Notes: a model not told the origin generated them from the sequence alone. A DNA stretch of 64,000 nucleotides from CANHVK01 sp046304235 (GCA_046304235.1 JBKCEW010000004.1:93582-157581); one strand, 5' to 3'. Positions 26,156 through 35,851 are shown, counted from the first letter of the stretch. Program-made: numbers and translations.

Positions 26156-26541
26156 TATATTATTAAACGTGATTTTCTCAAATTAGTTTCAAGTGAATAA
26201 GTTCAATTTTAGTTAATAAAAGTTGAAGAGGATTTATACTTTCATTCCTTGATAGAGTACAGAGATGGGTGACAAAATTTAACACTGAATTTAGACCTCA
26301 AATTTTGCTTTAAAAACACAAAAAAATCAGTCTAATTTCGAACTTATTTTTGAATAAAAATTAATCTAATTTGAATTTTAATGTATAAAATACCCGATTT
26401 TTTCGTTTGAAAAATTGTTATTCATGCCAATTTTAAGGCAAGATCTAATGTCAATTAACATTCCAATTTTTATAATAAAATCAATCGAATGCACTTGATT
26501 GTGAGATTATATCTAATTTTCACTAATTAATTTGGTGATTT
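26156..26541. other. Divergent intergenic region between histidine kinase and cyclase genes
   Basis: These 386 bases are AT-rich and carry no credible reading frame, hairpin or repeat that I can support. They should contain the two divergent promoters. I could not identify exact -33/-7 elements. Confidence 0.55.
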
Positions 26542-29500
26542 ATGCGCTTAAAACTATTTTTAGTTCTTTTATTGTCGTCTTTTTTATTACAGGCACAAAA
26601 TTCATATCGTTTTAGAAACTATACCATTAGTGATGGATTATCACAAAGTAATGTCAGTACATTAGTTCAAGATAATACAGGTTCTATTTGGGTAGGAACA
26701 CAAGATGGTTTGAATCGATTTGACGGACAAACATTTGAGATTTTTACACCTGACAATACAAAAGGAATTGAAAATGGAGATTTCATATGTTCGATTAAAG
26801 CCTCAAACGGGATTATTTGGTTTGGAACTTCTAATGGTTTAACAAGTTATAATCCAGAGACGGAAAATTTCAAAACTTATTTATATTCTTCTCAAAATGT
26901 ATTACAAATTCGCGCAATCGAAGAAGATAAATTAGGGAACTTATGGATTGCAAGTCCGACAAGTGGAATCTATCATTTTGATATTCAAAAACAAAAACTT
27001 ACTAAACAAAAACAGATTAAACTCCCAACAGAAAAAGTATTATCTGTTAAGTTATTGTCTAAAGAAGAATTATTGATTAGTACAGAAGATCGAGGTATTT
27101 TCATTTATCATATTCCTGTTAAAAATGTGTATCCAATTAAAGTCAAAACTAAAAAAGACAAATACATTCGAGCTTATGAATTTAAACCTTTCACTCAAAA
27201 TGAATGGATTATTTGTTCGAATCAAGGGTTGTATTTATTTAATAAATTGACAAAAAAAGTACGATCTTATTTGAGAAAGTTAGATGATACATATGGTTGG
27301 TTGGAAGTGCACGATGCCTTAATTATTGATAAAAATAAATTCATAATTACCACTAAATCAAATGGTATTTTTACGATAGAACAACAAGGAAGAAAAACCT
27401 TCATTAGTCAATCAACTCAAGATATTTTTCAAAAACACGCATTGGTGTATAATGCAACAAACGTGTTGATGCGTGATAAAAGCGGGACTTTTTGGGTTGG
27501 TACAGAACGTGGTTTATCAAGTTTTGACCCTTTGAATCAGGGTTTTTTGGGTGTATGTCAAAGTGAAGATTTAACGAAAGGTTTACCTTCTTCGAGTGTA
27601 TGGAGTTTTGCGGAGGATAAATCGGGTCGCTTTTTGTTCGTTGGTTCTGATAATTGTGTTTCTCGCTATGATGAACGTAGAGGACTTTTTAATCAGTATT
27701 TTAAAAAGATAAATACTGCAAAAAAATCAAATAATTTTAGCATCCTAAGTATTTATGCCTTTACTCCAGATTTTTTATACGTCGGAACCGGTGATGGGTT
27801 ATATTCATTATCTATAAAATCAGAAAATGAATATTCCTTTAATAAAGTTGAATATAAGGGGATTACAAATCCATCCAATTTTGAAAGGGTTTATTCAATT
27901 ACTCATTGGAAAAACAATACCTTTTTCTTGGCGACAAAAGCTGGGGTTTTACTTTTTGATAAAAACACGGGTAAATTTAAAGCATTTGAACACGATGATA
28001 AAAATCCAAAAAAAACAATTGGAGGTGGGGTAGCAAAAGTTATTTTTAAAGATAACACTGATAAGGTTTGGTTTACTACTGGAACGGGTGGTTTGTATCA
28101 ATTGATAGAAAAAGGGGAAAAATTAGAAATTCATCCATACAAATACAACAGTAAAATAGCTCAACTCTCAAAGGAATATATTGCTACTATCTACCAACAA
28201 GATTCAAATACTTTTTGGTTAGGAACGATGGGTTCTGGTTTGATAAAATGGAATATGCAAACCAAATCAGGGGTAATTTATAACAAGAAAAATGGGTTGC
28301 CAAATAATACAATTTATGCGGTACTCGCAGATGAAAAAGATAATACTCTTTGGTTGAGTACGAACAAGGGAATGTCAATGTTGTCATTAAAAAATAATCA
28401 AATCCTAAATTTTACAGAGCAAGATGGTTTGATGTCAAATGAGTTTAATCAAGGAGCTTATTTTAAGTCGACAAATGGCAATTTTTACTTTGGTGGTATT
28501 AGTGGGTATAATTACTTTGATCCAAAGAGTTTAAATATTAATCATAAAAAAGTAGATGTTTCAATTACTAAAATAAAACTGGATGATGATTGGTTAAAGC
28601 CTTCTGAAAGTAAAGGCTTACTATCAAAATCAATTTTTTACACTAAACAAATTCGGTTGTCATATAAAAAACGGAGTATCACGTTAAAATTTATGGCAAC
28701 AGAATTGAGTAATCCAAATTTAATTACTTATAAATACATCTTGGAAGGTTCCGAAGATGGAGAAGTTTTACTTGGAAACACAAACCAAATCCACTTAAAT
28801 TCTATTCAACCAGGGGATTATGTGTTGAAAATTTATGCGCGATTAGGTAATGGTACTTGGAGTGAGAATCCAGCAAAATTAATTATTACGGTTGAAACTC
28901 CTTATTGGAAAACGGTTTGGTTTTGGATATCGATCGCCGTATTTATCGCTTTTTTAACGTGGTTTTATTTTAGAAAAAAAATTGAATATGAGAGAAAGCA
29001 ACAAATACGATTAGAATTAAAAATCACAGAAAGAACCAAAGAAATTAGAGAACAAAATATCAAAATTGAAAAGCAAAAACAATTAATTGAAGAAAAGAAA
29101 AATATTCTTGAAGAACAAAAAGTGCTTATTGAAATTGAGAAAGAAAAAGCAGATAAACTATTAAAAAATATATTACCTGTATCTGTCTCTGAAGAAATCA
29201 AAGAAACAGGGAGAGCAACGGCGCGTGCATATAGCCGTGTATCAGTTTTATTTACTGATTTTGTTGGGTTTACTAAGATTTCTGAAACCATGAAACCTTC
29301 AGAATTGGTAAACGAACTAGACATTTATTTCCGAAAATTTGATGAGATTATTGTTCGAAATAATCTTGAAAAAATTAAAACAATTGGAGATGCTTATATG
29401 TGTGCAGGGGGTGTACCTGTACGAAATAAAACGAACCCTATAGATGCTTGTTTGGCTGCTCTTCAGATTCAAGAGGCAATGCAACAGATGCGAAATGAAG

Positions 29501-30456
29501 CGATTGCTAAAGGTCGAATCGTTTGGAATTTGCGTTTAGGGATTAATACAGGTGAGGTAACTGCTGGGGTGATTGGTTCTGAAAAATTAGCCTACGATAT
29601 TTGGGGTTCTACGGTGAATCAAGCCCAACGTATGGAAATGTTGGGTGAACCAGGAAAAGTAACTATTTCAGGACAAACGTTTAAATACATTGAACCTTAT
29701 TTTAACTGCACATTCAGAGGAAAAGCAAAAACAAAAAGTTCTGGTCTTGTAGATATGTACACCGTTGATGGTATCAAACCGGAATTATCGATCGATGGTA
29801 AAGGGATTTTTCCAAACGAACGTTTTCATCAAATTTTAAATCTACATCAGTATTCTACGATTAATTATTACAAGGCTGAAAAGCACATTATGAAGGTATT
29901 AGAAGAGAAGTTAACTCCAAAATTACATTATCATAGCATCACCCATACAAAGGACGTAGTCAAATCCGTAGAACGTTTGGCCTTATTGGAAGGAGTAACT
30001 GATGAAGGTTTGTTTTTATTGAAGTCGGCGGCGACTTATCACGATGCTGGTTTCATTGAAAGTTATGACAACAATGAGGCGATTGGTGCCAGATTAGCAG
30101 CAGAAATTTTACCTAATTATGGATATTCGCAAGAGCATATTCAAATCATCAAAGAATTGATTTATGTAACTGAAATTCCGCACCAACCGAAGAATCATTT
30201 AGAAGAAATTATGTGTGATGCCGATTTGGATTATTTAGGACGAGATGATTTCCACGAAATCGCAGATAAGTTACGTGTTGAATTGCGAGAATTTGGAAAA
30301 ATTAATTCTGACCGTAAATGGGATGAAATTCAAGTTTCCTTCTTAACAAATCACAAGTATTTTACCAAAACAGCCATCGAAACTCGTGATGCTCGTAAAC
30401 AAAAACATTTACAAGAAATCAAGGACCGTTTAGAACGAGATGAGTATAAGGATTAG
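26542..30456 (+). CDS. Beta-propeller sensor / class III adenylate cyclase / HD-domain hybrid protein
   Basis: This 1304-residue protein has a signal peptide (1-18) and about 14 Reg_prop-like blades (words such as VGTQDGLNRFDG, VGTERGLSSFDP, LGTMGSGLIKWN), probably two seven-bladed propellers in the periplasm. A Y_Y_Y domain (about 705-785), one membrane helix (about 791-812) and a cytoplasmic coiled coil (813-875) follow. Then comes a class III cyclase catalytic domain. Its metal aspartates are Asp906 (FTDFVGF) and Asp950 (TIGDAY), its adenine-specifying pair Lys946 and Asp1019, and its transition-state residues Asn1026 and Arg1030. All are present, so it should make cAMP. A C-terminal HD domain has His1135, His1167-Asp1168 and Asp1226, suggesting metal-dependent phosphohydrolase activity on an unknown substrate. 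It is a single-gene unit, divergent from the histidine kinase. Confidence 0.93.
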   Translation: MRLKLFLVLLLSSFLLQAQNSYRFRNYTISDGLSQSNVSTLVQDNTGSIWVGTQDGLNRFDGQTFEIFTPDNTKGIENGDFICSIKASNGIIWFGTSNGLTSYNPETENFKTYLYSSQNVLQIRAIEEDKLGNLWIASPTSGIYHFDIQKQKLTKQKQIKLPTEKVLSVKLLSKEELLISTEDRGIFIYHIPVKNVYPIKVKTKKDKYIRAYEFKPFTQNEWIICSNQGLYLFNKLTKKVRSYLRKLDDTYGWLEVHDALIIDKNKFIITTKSNGIFTIEQQGRKTFISQSTQDIFQKHALVYNATNVLMRDKSGTFWVGTERGLSSFDPLNQGFLGVCQSEDLTKGLPSSSVWSFAEDKSGRFLFVGSDNCVSRYDERRGLFNQYFKKINTAKKSNNFSILSIYAFTPDFLYVGTGDGLYSLSIKSENEYSFNKVEYKGITNPSNFERVYSITHWKNNTFFLATKAGVLLFDKNTGKFKAFEHDDKNPKKTIGGGVAKVIFKDNTDKVWFTTGTGGLYQLIEKGEKLEIHPYKYNSKIAQLSKEYIATIYQQDSNTFWLGTMGSGLIKWNMQTKSGVIYNKKNGLPNNTIYAVLADEKDNTLWLSTNKGMSMLSLKNNQILNFTEQDGLMSNEFNQGAYFKSTNGNFYFGGISGYNYFDPKSLNINHKKVDVSITKIKLDDDWLKPSESKGLLSKSIFYTKQIRLSYKKRSITLKFMATELSNPNLITYKYILEGSEDGEVLLGNTNQIHLNSIQPGDYVLKIYARLGNGTWSENPAKLIITVETPYWKTVWFWISIAVFIAFLTWFYFRKKIEYERKQQIRLELKITERTKEIREQNIKIEKQKQLIEEKKNILEEQKVLIEIEKEKADKLLKNILPVSVSEEIKETGRATARAYSRVSVLFTDFVGFTKISETMKPSELVNELDIYFRKFDEIIVRNNLEKIKTIGDAYMCAGGVPVRNKTNPIDACLAALQIQEAMQQMRNEAIAKGRIVWNLRLGINTGEVTAGVIGSEKLAYDIWGSTVNQAQRMEMLGEPGKVTISGQTFKYIEPYFNCTFRGKAKTKSSGLVDMYTVDGIKPELSIDGKGIFPNERFHQILNLHQYSTINYYKAEKHIMKVLEEKLTPKLHYHSITHTKDVVKSVERLALLEGVTDEGLFLLKSAATYHDAGFIESYDNNEAIGARLAAEILPNYGYSQEHIQIIKELIYVTEIPHQPKNHLEEIMCDADLDYLGRDDFHEIADKLRVELREFGKINSDRKWDEIQVSFLTNHKYFTKTAIETRDARKQKHLQEIKDRLERDEYKD

Positions 30457-30541
30457 CAGATTTAATTTTAGACTCAACTTGTCTAAGAGTCACAATCTTT
30501 AATCTTTTAATTTGCAATTTTCAAATCTGCAATCTTTCAAT

Positions 30542-32086
30542 CTACAGCGGAATGTTTCCGTGTTTTTTTTGTGGTAGGTGTTCTGCTTTGTTTTCAAGCA
30601 TTTTAAACGCCTGAATTAATTTAGAACGCGTTTCCTCTGGTAAGATTACTTCATCTACAAAACCTCGTTCTGCAGCTCTGTATGGATTAGCAAACATTTC
30701 CGCATATTCTGCTTCTTTTTCCAACCATTTTGCTTGCGGATCCTTCGCTGAAGCGATTTCTCTTTTGAAGATAATTTCTGCAGCACCTTTAGCGCCCATC
30801 ACGGCAATTTCAGCAGTAGGCCAAGCAAAATTAACATCAGCTCCAATGTTTTTAGAGTTCATTACATCAAAGGCACCACCATAGGCTTTGCGAGTGATTA
30901 CAGTCACGCGTGGAACAGTTGCTTCTGAAAATGCATATAACAATTTCGCCCCGTGAGAGATAATTCCTCTCCACTCTTGGTCAGTACCCGGTAAGAACCC
31001 AGGAACGTCTTCTAATACCAATAATGGAATATTAAACGAATCACAGAAACGTACAAAACGTGCTCCTTTGCGAGAAGAATCAATATCTAATACTCCCGCT
31101 AATGATTCCGGTTGATTTGCAATGATACCAATCGTTCTTCCTTCCAAACGTCCAAACCCCACAACGATGTTGGTTGCAAAATCTTTATGCACTTCACGGA
31201 ATGATTGATCGTCGATGATGCATTCAATCACACTGCGAATATCGTAAGGGAAAGAAGCGTTTTCTGGTAGTATATTTTGTATTTGAGTTAATTTTGCTTT
31301 ATCAAAATCAAAAGAGGTTGTTGGTGCATATTCCCCATAATTTTGAGGCATATAGGTCATAAAATCACGCACTTGTCTCAAACACGTAACGTCATTTGAA
31401 CTTGTAAAGTGAGTTACCCCTGATTTTTCAGCGTGTGTTTTCGCTCCTCCCAAATCTTCCGAACTTACTTCTTCGTGCGTTACTGTTTTTACTACGTTCG
31501 GACCCGTTACGAACATATACGAAGTGTCCTCAACCATAAAAACAAAATCCGTGAGTGCAGGACTATAAACAGCACCACCTGCGCAAGGTCCCATAATCAC
31601 ACTTATTTGTGGAACTACACCAGAAGCACGGGTATTTCTATAAAAAATATCAGCATATCCTGCCAAAGAAACAACCCCTTCTTGGATACGAGCTCCTCCC
31701 GAGTCATTTAAACCGATCACAGGCGCACCGTTTTTCACGGCAAGATCCATTATTTTACAGATTTTTTCAGCGTGTGTTTCTGAAAGGGAACCTCCTAATA
31801 CGGTAAAATCTTGTGAGAAGACATACACTAATCGTCCGTGAATTCGACCATAACCAGTAACTACACCATCTCCAGGAAATTTTTGTTCATCCAATCCGAA
31901 AGAGGTTGCACGATGCGTTACAAACATACCGATTTCTTGAAAGGTATCTTCATCTAATAACAATTCAATACGCTCTCTTGCAGTAAGTTTTCCTTGGCTA
32001 TGTTGTTTGTCTATACGTGTTTGACCACCACCCAATTGTGAGTTTTCACGCAACGTTAGTAATTCTTGTCTTTTTATGTTGTTCAT
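30542..32086 (-). CDS. Acyl-CoA carboxylase carboxyltransferase (beta) subunit, propionyl-CoA carboxylase type
   Basis: This 514-residue carboxyltransferase belongs to the PccB/MmdA family. It moves carboxyl from carboxybiotin to an acyl-CoA, most likely propionyl-CoA. Both crotonase-like halves are intact: GGSLSETHAEK, NDSGGARIQEGV and GPCAGGAVYSPA in the N half, and DVPGFLPGTDQE, RKAYGGAFDVM and GAKGAAEIIF in the C half. These form the acyl-CoA and biotin oxyanion pockets. No biotin carboxylase or biotin-carrier gene is adjacent, so the partner must be elsewhere, or the enzyme may be a decarboxylase component. It is 13 bases after the KilA-N gene on the same strand. Confidence 0.92.
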   Translation of the reverse strand: MNNIKRQELLTLRENSQLGGGQTRIDKQHSQGKLTARERIELLLDEDTFQEIGMFVTHRATSFGLDEQKFPGDGVVTGYGRIHGRLVYVFSQDFTVLGGSLSETHAEKICKIMDLAVKNGAPVIGLNDSGGARIQEGVVSLAGYADIFYRNTRASGVVPQISVIMGPCAGGAVYSPALTDFVFMVEDTSYMFVTGPNVVKTVTHEEVSSEDLGGAKTHAEKSGVTHFTSSNDVTCLRQVRDFMTYMPQNYGEYAPTTSFDFDKAKLTQIQNILPENASFPYDIRSVIECIIDDQSFREVHKDFATNIVVGFGRLEGRTIGIIANQPESLAGVLDIDSSRKGARFVRFCDSFNIPLLVLEDVPGFLPGTDQEWRGIISHGAKLLYAFSEATVPRVTVITRKAYGGAFDVMNSKNIGADVNFAWPTAEIAVMGAKGAAEIIFKREIASAKDPQAKWLEKEAEYAEMFANPYRAAERGFVDEVILPEETRSKLIQAFKMLENKAEHLPQKKHGNIPL

Positions 32087-32099
32087 AATTGATTTATAG

Positions 32100-32924
32100 T
32101 CAAATTAATTTTTCGATTGATTTCTTGTGGTTGATAAGTGACTGTATTTGATTTATCGCAATTTGATTTAGTTGTATTAACCTAATTTCTTGACTTAAAT
32201 CTTGTTGAATTAAAACAGAGTTTAAACTTTCTAAATTTGATAATACAACTAATTGTTCTAGGGTTGCATAGTCACGAATGTTACCTTTTAATTTCGGGTT
32301 ATTTTCTTTCCATTCTTTTGCTGTGATTCCAAATAAAGCAATGTTTAGTACATCGGCTTCAGAAGCATATATGTAGGATGTTTGTTGTTTTGTTAAAATT
32401 TTCGGTATCAAATATTCTTTGATTGCATCTGTATGAATGTGATAATTTATCTTTGAAATAGCTCTTTGAAAATCCCATTCAATATTTAATCTATTACTTT
32501 CATCCTTTTTTAATCTTTGGTATTCTTTAATTAAATATAGTTTAAAACCACTGTTTACCCAAGAAGCAAATTCAAAGGCGATGTCTTTGTGAGCAAAAGT
32601 TCCACCAGATTTTCCTTGTTTAGATATTATTCCTACAGCATTTGTTGCTTCAATCCATTTACTTGGAGATAGTGTAAATGAGTTTGAACCGGCTTCAAAT
32701 AATAAGGAGTCGAATTCGACCCCTTTAAAATTTTCATTATTCAAAGATTCCCAAATTCCTAAAAATTCAATTGTAGATCTTGATCGCAACCAATTTTTAA
32801 CTACATCTTTAGGTTCGGCTGGATTTTTAATACGTGCTATATCAGTAAGAGAAATATAATCCTCTTTTAGAAATGATATTTGAGAAATTGTGTTTCCTTG
32901 AACTGTTAATGCAATTTTTTTCAT
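32100..32924 (-). CDS. KilA-N domain protein
   Basis: This 274-residue protein matches the KilA-N domain, a DNA-binding module common in phages and large DNA viruses: ISLTDIARIKNPAEPKDVVKNW, then SPSKWIEATNAVGIISKQGKSGG, TFAHKDIAFEFASWVN and a following helix FKLYLIKEYQRLK. The C-terminal 130 residues are helical and resemble those of other bacterial KilA-N proteins. It lies between metabolic genes; its ATG overlaps the TGA stop of the aldolase gene (ATGA), and it precedes the carboxylase gene by 13 bases. Such a gene is often acquired by transfer. Its composition is more AT-rich than its neighbours. The host function is unknown. Confidence 0.88.
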   Translation of the reverse strand: MKKIALTVQGNTISQISFLKEDYISLTDIARIKNPAEPKDVVKNWLRSRSTIEFLGIWESLNNENFKGVEFDSLLFEAGSNSFTLSPSKWIEATNAVGIISKQGKSGGTFAHKDIAFEFASWVNSGFKLYLIKEYQRLKKDESNRLNIEWDFQRAISKINYHIHTDAIKEYLIPKILTKQQTSYIYASEADVLNIALFGITAKEWKENNPKLKGNIRDYATLEQLVVLSNLESLNSVLIQQDLSQEIRLIQLNQIAINQIQSLINHKKSIEKLI

Positions 32925-33544
32925 TTAGAATGAATCATTAATTTCTTATAATTCACTTCCAATAAATACTCCAACGTTTCCAAATGGCGTTTTGCTTCAA
33001 ATAAATTTTTACCCCAAGCGTATGTTCCGTGGTTGCGAATGATAAAACAATGGTTGGTAAATTCTGATTTTCGTTCTTCCATCCAGACAGCAAACTCTTT
33101 CATGTCTTGTGAGTTTGGTAAAATTGGAATGTGTATTTTATTTTCGTGTGTAGTTTGTCCTGCAAATCCTTTTTGAATTTCGTATCCTTCAAAAGGAATG
33201 GACCTTTCGAATAATTGAGAATTGATGACTGCATTGGAAGAATGACTGTGTAACACCACCGTTGTTTCAGGAAATAACTTGTACAAAACGCAGTGAATCA
33301 AGGTTTCTGCTGATGGTTTAATACCACGGTCTTCTAAAACAGGATGTCCGTCCATAGCCACTTGCATAAAGTCCTCCGGATGAAATTGCGATTTATCGAT
33401 ACCAGAACGTGAAACAAAAAGCGTGGGTGCTTCTGCGTTTTCACGGAAAGAGTAGTTGGTACTTGTAGCCGGTGACCATCCTTTGGCGTGATAGGCACGA
33501 ATGGTTTGCGCCATGTGTTCTTTCAAGTCAAAAATATCCTGCAT
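32921..33544 (-). CDS. Class II aldolase-family enzyme, MtnB-like (methylthioribulose-1-phosphate dehydratase)
   Basis: This 207-residue zinc-dependent class II aldolase/adducin-fold enzyme has the metal ligands HSHSS (mid-protein) and a second histidine in IIRNHGTYAWG. Other blocks such as SPATSTNYSFR, FVSRSGIDKSQF and IKPSAETLIHC match methylthioribulose-1-phosphate dehydratase (MtnB) of methionine salvage better than fuculose-phosphate aldolase. No other mtn gene is seen in the window, so the assignment rests on the sequence motifs alone. I choose ATG 33544; an alternative TTG lies two codons upstream. It is 10 bases after the lipoprotein gene and overlaps the KilA-N gene. Confidence 0.82.
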   Translation of the reverse strand: MQDIFDLKEHMAQTIRAYHAKGWSPATSTNYSFRENAEAPTLFVSRSGIDKSQFHPEDFMQVAMDGHPVLEDRGIKPSAETLIHCVLYKLFPETTVVLHSHSSNAVINSQLFERSIPFEGYEIQKGFAGQTTHENKIHIPILPNSQDMKEFAVWMEERKSEFTNHCFIIRNHGTYAWGKNLFEAKRHLETLEYLLEVNYKKLMIHSK

Positions 33545-33554
33545 AGTCAAAGTG

Positions 33555-34049
33555 TTAATTCACTAATTTTTGTAATAGATTAGCATCTATTGTTTTGGTT
33601 TCATTTATTGTAATGTGTTTTGGAATGCCAAGAGCTGAGCCTTTGATTTTTCCTTTAAAAGCGATGGTAACTTCTTTTTTAAATACATTTTTTAAGATCG
33701 TAAACAAGGCACCATCGGCTAATTTCATTTTGAAATTTAAAGGATAGCTTCCCGTTGATTTGCGTTTAAAAACCACTTTTTCGAGTAATTCTATATTCCC
33801 AAGTTCTTTGTCATTAATGCTTGCTATAAGTTCTGATGCTTTTACAGTTACATTGTAAAAGTTGCTATTTTTCACATCAATAGAAGCGTTTAATACAATG
33901 GTTTTATTTTCAAAAGATGGACTGATGTCTTGAATATTCGAAATTTGTAGATCCTTAAATAAGGAACATGAAGAAAACATAAAAAGCAATCCAACTAAAT
34001 AAACAATTCGATATGAATAGTTTGTAATCTTTAGTTTCGTTTTTTGCAT
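33555..34049 (-). CDS. LEA14-like lipoprotein
   Basis: This 164-residue protein has a signal peptide with lipobox FSSC at about residues 25-28, so it is a predicted lipoprotein. The mature part (KDLQISNIQDISPSFENKTI..., VDVKNSNFYNVTVKASELIA, and KLADGALFTILKNVFKK) has the pattern of LEA_2/water-stress-hypersensitive domains: a beta sandwich with the NP/NS-x-F-x-V motif. The function of bacterial members is not known. It is the first gene of a probable four-gene minus-strand unit with the aldolase, KilA-N and carboxylase genes. The upstream gap carries a repeat block. Confidence 0.75.
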   Translation of the reverse strand: MQKTKLKITNYSYRIVYLVGLLFMFSSCSLFKDLQISNIQDISPSFENKTIVLNASIDVKNSNFYNVTVKASELIASINDKELGNIELLEKVVFKRKSTGSYPLNFKMKLADGALFTILKNVFKKEVTIAFKGKIKGSALGIPKHITINETKTIDANLLQKLVN

Positions 34050-34153
34050 TGTTTATTCACTTGATATTTATCTTTCAAATTTAGTGAAATATATTCTTTA
34101 TTGTTGATTGATTTGCGGTTAAACCTGTTGTTAAATAATTCAATTTCAAAAAG

Positions 34154-34352
34154 TGTAAAGTAAATCACTCAAAATTTGTAAAGTAAAAAACTCCAAAAGT
34201 GTAAAGTAAATTACTCCAAATATGTAAAATTTATTATTTTTTTATTGATAATCAATATTTTATTCAATGTGTAAATTCTATTTCTGGATTAGTTTAATTT
34301 ATAAGTGAAACTTTTGCCTTAAATCAAAATAGTTTAATGTATAAGTTACACT
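34154..34352. repeat. 23-bp-period tandem repeats and a second repeat pair, possible relic of insertion-sequence ends
   Basis: TGTAAAGTAAA recurs at 34154, 34177 and 34200, with a decayed copy TGTAAAATTTA at 34223, an exact 23-base period with ACTCC in each unit. On the other side, AGTTTAATTTATAAGTGAAACT (34291) recurs as AGTTTAATGTATAAGTTACACT (34331), a 40-base step. Read inverted, the second set begins AGTGTAAC, resembling the AGTGTAAAG of the first. Multiple repeats near inverted termini are typical of IS21-family ends, so this may be a collapsed element. There is no coding sequence in the 413-base gap. Confidence 0.6.
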
Positions 34353-34462
34353 CGACCTGATGGAATTAATGTGATTTCTCTTCGCTGCGAATCTTAATCC
34401 ACAGCGAAGATTTTCTAAAATGCATCCTAAGTTCTCGAAGTGTACCCTGAGGCACTCGAAGG

Positions 34463-35851
34463 CTACTTAGTCATCTCTCTAAAATTCTGAAAGAAATACG
34501 GTATCGTTTCGATGCCTTTGAAATAATTGAATACTCCGTAATGTTCATTCGGTGAGTGGATGGCATCACTGTCTAACCCGAAGCCCATCATGATCGTTTT
34601 TAATCCTAATACGCGTTCGAATAAGGCGATGATTGGAATACTACCACCACTGCGAACAGGAATAGCAGCTTTTCCGAAAGTAGTTTCGTATGCTTTGCTT
34701 GCTGCTTGGTAAGCAATTGAATCCGTTGGTGTTACTACAGGGTTCCCTCCGTGGTGTGGCGTTACAACTACCTTCGTACCAGTAGGGGCAATGCTTTCAA
34801 AGTGATTTTTAAATATTTCAGTGATTTCATCGGGCACTTGATGAGGTACCAAACGCATCGAAATTTTAGCATATGCTTTTGACGGGATAACCGTTTTTGC
34901 TCCTTCACCGATGTATCCTCCCCAAATTCCGTTCACGTCTAAAGTTGGCCTGATTGAACCGCGTTCCATTGTGGTGTATCCATTTTCTCCATATACGTCA
35001 GCGATTTTCAAGGCGTCGCAATAGGCTTCGTGACTGAAAGGTGCTTTTGCCATTTCATCTCTTTCTGCACGTGTTAATTCTTCTACTTTGTCGTAAAATC
35101 CAGGAATGGTAATGTGGTTGTTTTCATCATGAAGCGAAGCAATCATTTTAGTAAGTATGTTGATTGGATTGGCTACGCATCCACCGTATAAACCAGAGTG
35201 TAAATCTCTGTTTGGTCCTGTAATTTCTACTTCTACATAACTTAAACCACGTAAACCAGTTGTAATCGATGGGGTATCGTTGGATAACATTCCAGTATCA
35301 GAAACCAATATGATATCTGCTTTTAATAATTCTTTCTGTTTTTCGATGAAAGGCCCCAAGTTGATACTACCCACTTCTTCCTCTCCTTCAATCATAAATT
35401 TCACGTTACAAGCAAGTTCGCCTGAAGCCATCATTGCTTCAAATGCTTTCACGTGCATAAACATTTGTCCTTTATCGTCACACGCTCCACGTGCAAAAAT
35501 CGCTCCCTCCGGATGGATAGGTGTTGTTTTGATAACTGGTTCAAATGCAGGACTATCCCATAATTCTAATGGATCTGCCGGTTGTACGTCGTAGTGACCG
35601 TAAACTAAAACCGTTGGTAAACTAGCATCGATGATTTTTTCACCGTATACAACTGGATAACCATCGGTAGGAAAAACAGTGACATTATCAGCACCAGCAT
35701 TTTTTAAAAACGTAGCGGTTGCTTCTGCTGTTTTTAACACGCTATCAGCGTAAGAAGGGTCAGCCGAAATCGACGGAATACGTAATAAATCCATCAATTC
35801 GTTTAAGAATTTGTCTTTGTTGGCCTGAATGTATGCTTGTGTTTTTTCCAT
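34463..35851 (-). CDS. M20-family dipeptidase
   Basis: This 462-residue metallopeptidase belongs to the M20/M25/M40 family. Metal ligands and catalytic residues sit in VYGHYDVQPAD (His, and catalytic Asp two residues on), GACDDKGQ (bridging Asp), EGEEEVGS (catalytic Glu and zinc Glu) and VSDTGML (Asp), with the last His in SPNEHYGV. A dimerisation domain with DLHSGLYGG lies in the middle. No signal peptide is present, so it is cytoplasmic and probably cleaves dipeptides taken up or produced by proteolysis. It is a single gene, divergent from purM. Confidence 0.92.
   Translation of the reverse strand: MEKTQAYIQANKDKFLNELMDLLRIPSISADPSYADSVLKTAEATATFLKNAGADNVTVFPTDGYPVVYGEKIIDASLPTVLVYGHYDVQPADPLELWDSPAFEPVIKTTPIHPEGAIFARGACDDKGQMFMHVKAFEAMMASGELACNVKFMIEGEEEVGSINLGPFIEKQKELLKADIILVSDTGMLSNDTPSITTGLRGLSYVEVEITGPNRDLHSGLYGGCVANPINILTKMIASLHDENNHITIPGFYDKVEELTRAERDEMAKAPFSHEAYCDALKIADVYGENGYTTMERGSIRPTLDVNGIWGGYIGEGAKTVIPSKAYAKISMRLVPHQVPDEITEIFKNHFESIAPTGTKVVVTPHHGGNPVVTPTDSIAYQAASKAYETTFGKAAIPVRSGGSIPIIALFERVLGLKTIMMGFGLDSDAIHSPNEHYGVFNYFKGIETIPYFFQNFREMTK

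Noticed and set aside
34154..34233. Four regularly spaced repeats considered as a CRISPR array
   Set aside because: The period is only 23 bases, spacers would be about 12 bases and similar to each other, and no cas gene is present.
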